NCBI RefSeq assembly: GCF_003752365.1
Contig: NZ_RJUO01000004.1
Location: forward strand, 348,355 to 412,354
Reading direction: 5' to 3'
Length of the DNA stretch: 64,000 bases
From: Frondihabitans sp. PhB188
Lineage (GTDB): Bacteria > Actinomycetota > Actinomycetes > Actinomycetales > Microbacteriaceae
The notes under the pieces were generated by a model that saw only the letters and a list, made by a program, of their open reading frames with translations, was not told the origin of the DNA and ran no database searches. Shown here piece by piece: positions 63,942 to 64,000 of this stretch. A program made the translations under genes and the position numbers. Positions within the stretch are counted from its first letter, which is position 1; the number at the start of each line of letters is the position of its first letter.

Positions 63942-64000
63942 AGTTCTACCTGACCAAGGCCCAGCAGCGCGCCGCGCAGGGCAGGGAGCCCGCATCGAAG
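63938..64000 (+). CDS. Start of next pilus gene, probably pilN (cut by window end)
   Basis: Only 21 codons are visible, from an ATG that overlaps the pilM stop. The sequence (MKFYLTKAQQRAAQGREPAS) is too short for a domain call. PilN almost always follows pilM, so this is the likely identity, by position only. Confidence 0.5.
   Translation, partial: MKFYLTKAQQRAAQGREPASK

Overview
This window comes from the chromosome of a high-GC Gram-positive bacterium. The RNA polymerase subunits RpoB and RpoC are typically actinobacterial, GTG and TTG starts are frequent, several transcripts look leaderless, there are no L- or P-ring genes, and one surface protein carries an LAYTG sortase signal. Protein flavour and gene order (flagellum cluster, rpoBC, type IV pilus cluster) suggest the family Microbacteriaceae; this is an inference from protein character, not a database match. 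No rRNA, tRNA, CRISPR, insertion sequence or prophage was seen.

Layout. (1) 1-30.05 kb is a nearly complete flagellar locus. On the minus strand flgN-flgK-flgL-fliW run away from the sigma factor gene fliA. On the plus strand follow fliA, fliC, fliD, fliS and a small FliT-sized gene, then flgBC-fliEFGHIJ, a peptidoglycan hydrolase, fliK-flgDE, flbD-motAB, fliMNOPQR-flhBA, an flhF-like gene and csrA. Five near-identical sigma-28 type promoters (CTAACG, 14-15 nt, GCCGATA) start the flgN, fliC, flgB, flbD and fliM units, so FliA probably drives the whole set. FliW and CsrA, partners in flagellin control in other bacteria, bracket the locus. (2) 30.1-40.3 kb holds unrelated single genes: a spermidine-synthase-like protein, a membrane protein with a two-component system, a cell-wall-anchored surface protein, an orphan kinase-like protein, a short-chain dehydrogenase, a LysG/LysE type amino-acid exporter pair and a DUF559-type nuclease-like protein. 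Three copies of an 80-bp inverted-repeat element lie here. (3) 40.5-48.2 kb is rpoB-rpoC with a clear promoter and terminator. (4) 48.3-51.9 kb holds a double GNAT protein and, on the minus strand, what looks like a small bacteriocin operon: a secreted Lys/Trp-rich peptide, a small membrane protein and a two-gene ABC transporter. (5) 52.6-64 kb is a type IV pilus cluster in assembly order: pilB, pilT, pilC, major pilin, three minor-pilin-like proteins, the prepilin peptidase, pilM and the start of the next gene, probably pilN.

How it works together. Regions 1 and 5 encode the two main bacterial motility and attachment machines, and the LAYTG protein adds a third surface structure. CCCC-N5-GGGG palindromes recur in front of fliA, the LAYTG gene and the major pilin gene, which may point to a shared regulator. 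Across the window the 10-mer GCGCAGGAAC occurs 12 times in both orientations and several reading frames, once as an inverted pair inside a hairpin after flgE. It resembles the behaviour of DNA-uptake or other genome-signature words and is worth a genome-wide count, especially beside a full type IV pilus locus.

Limits. All calls are from reading sequence by eye; no homology search was run. Flagellar, pilus and RNA polymerase calls are secure. The bacteriocin, the repeat elements and the motif interpretations are hypotheses.
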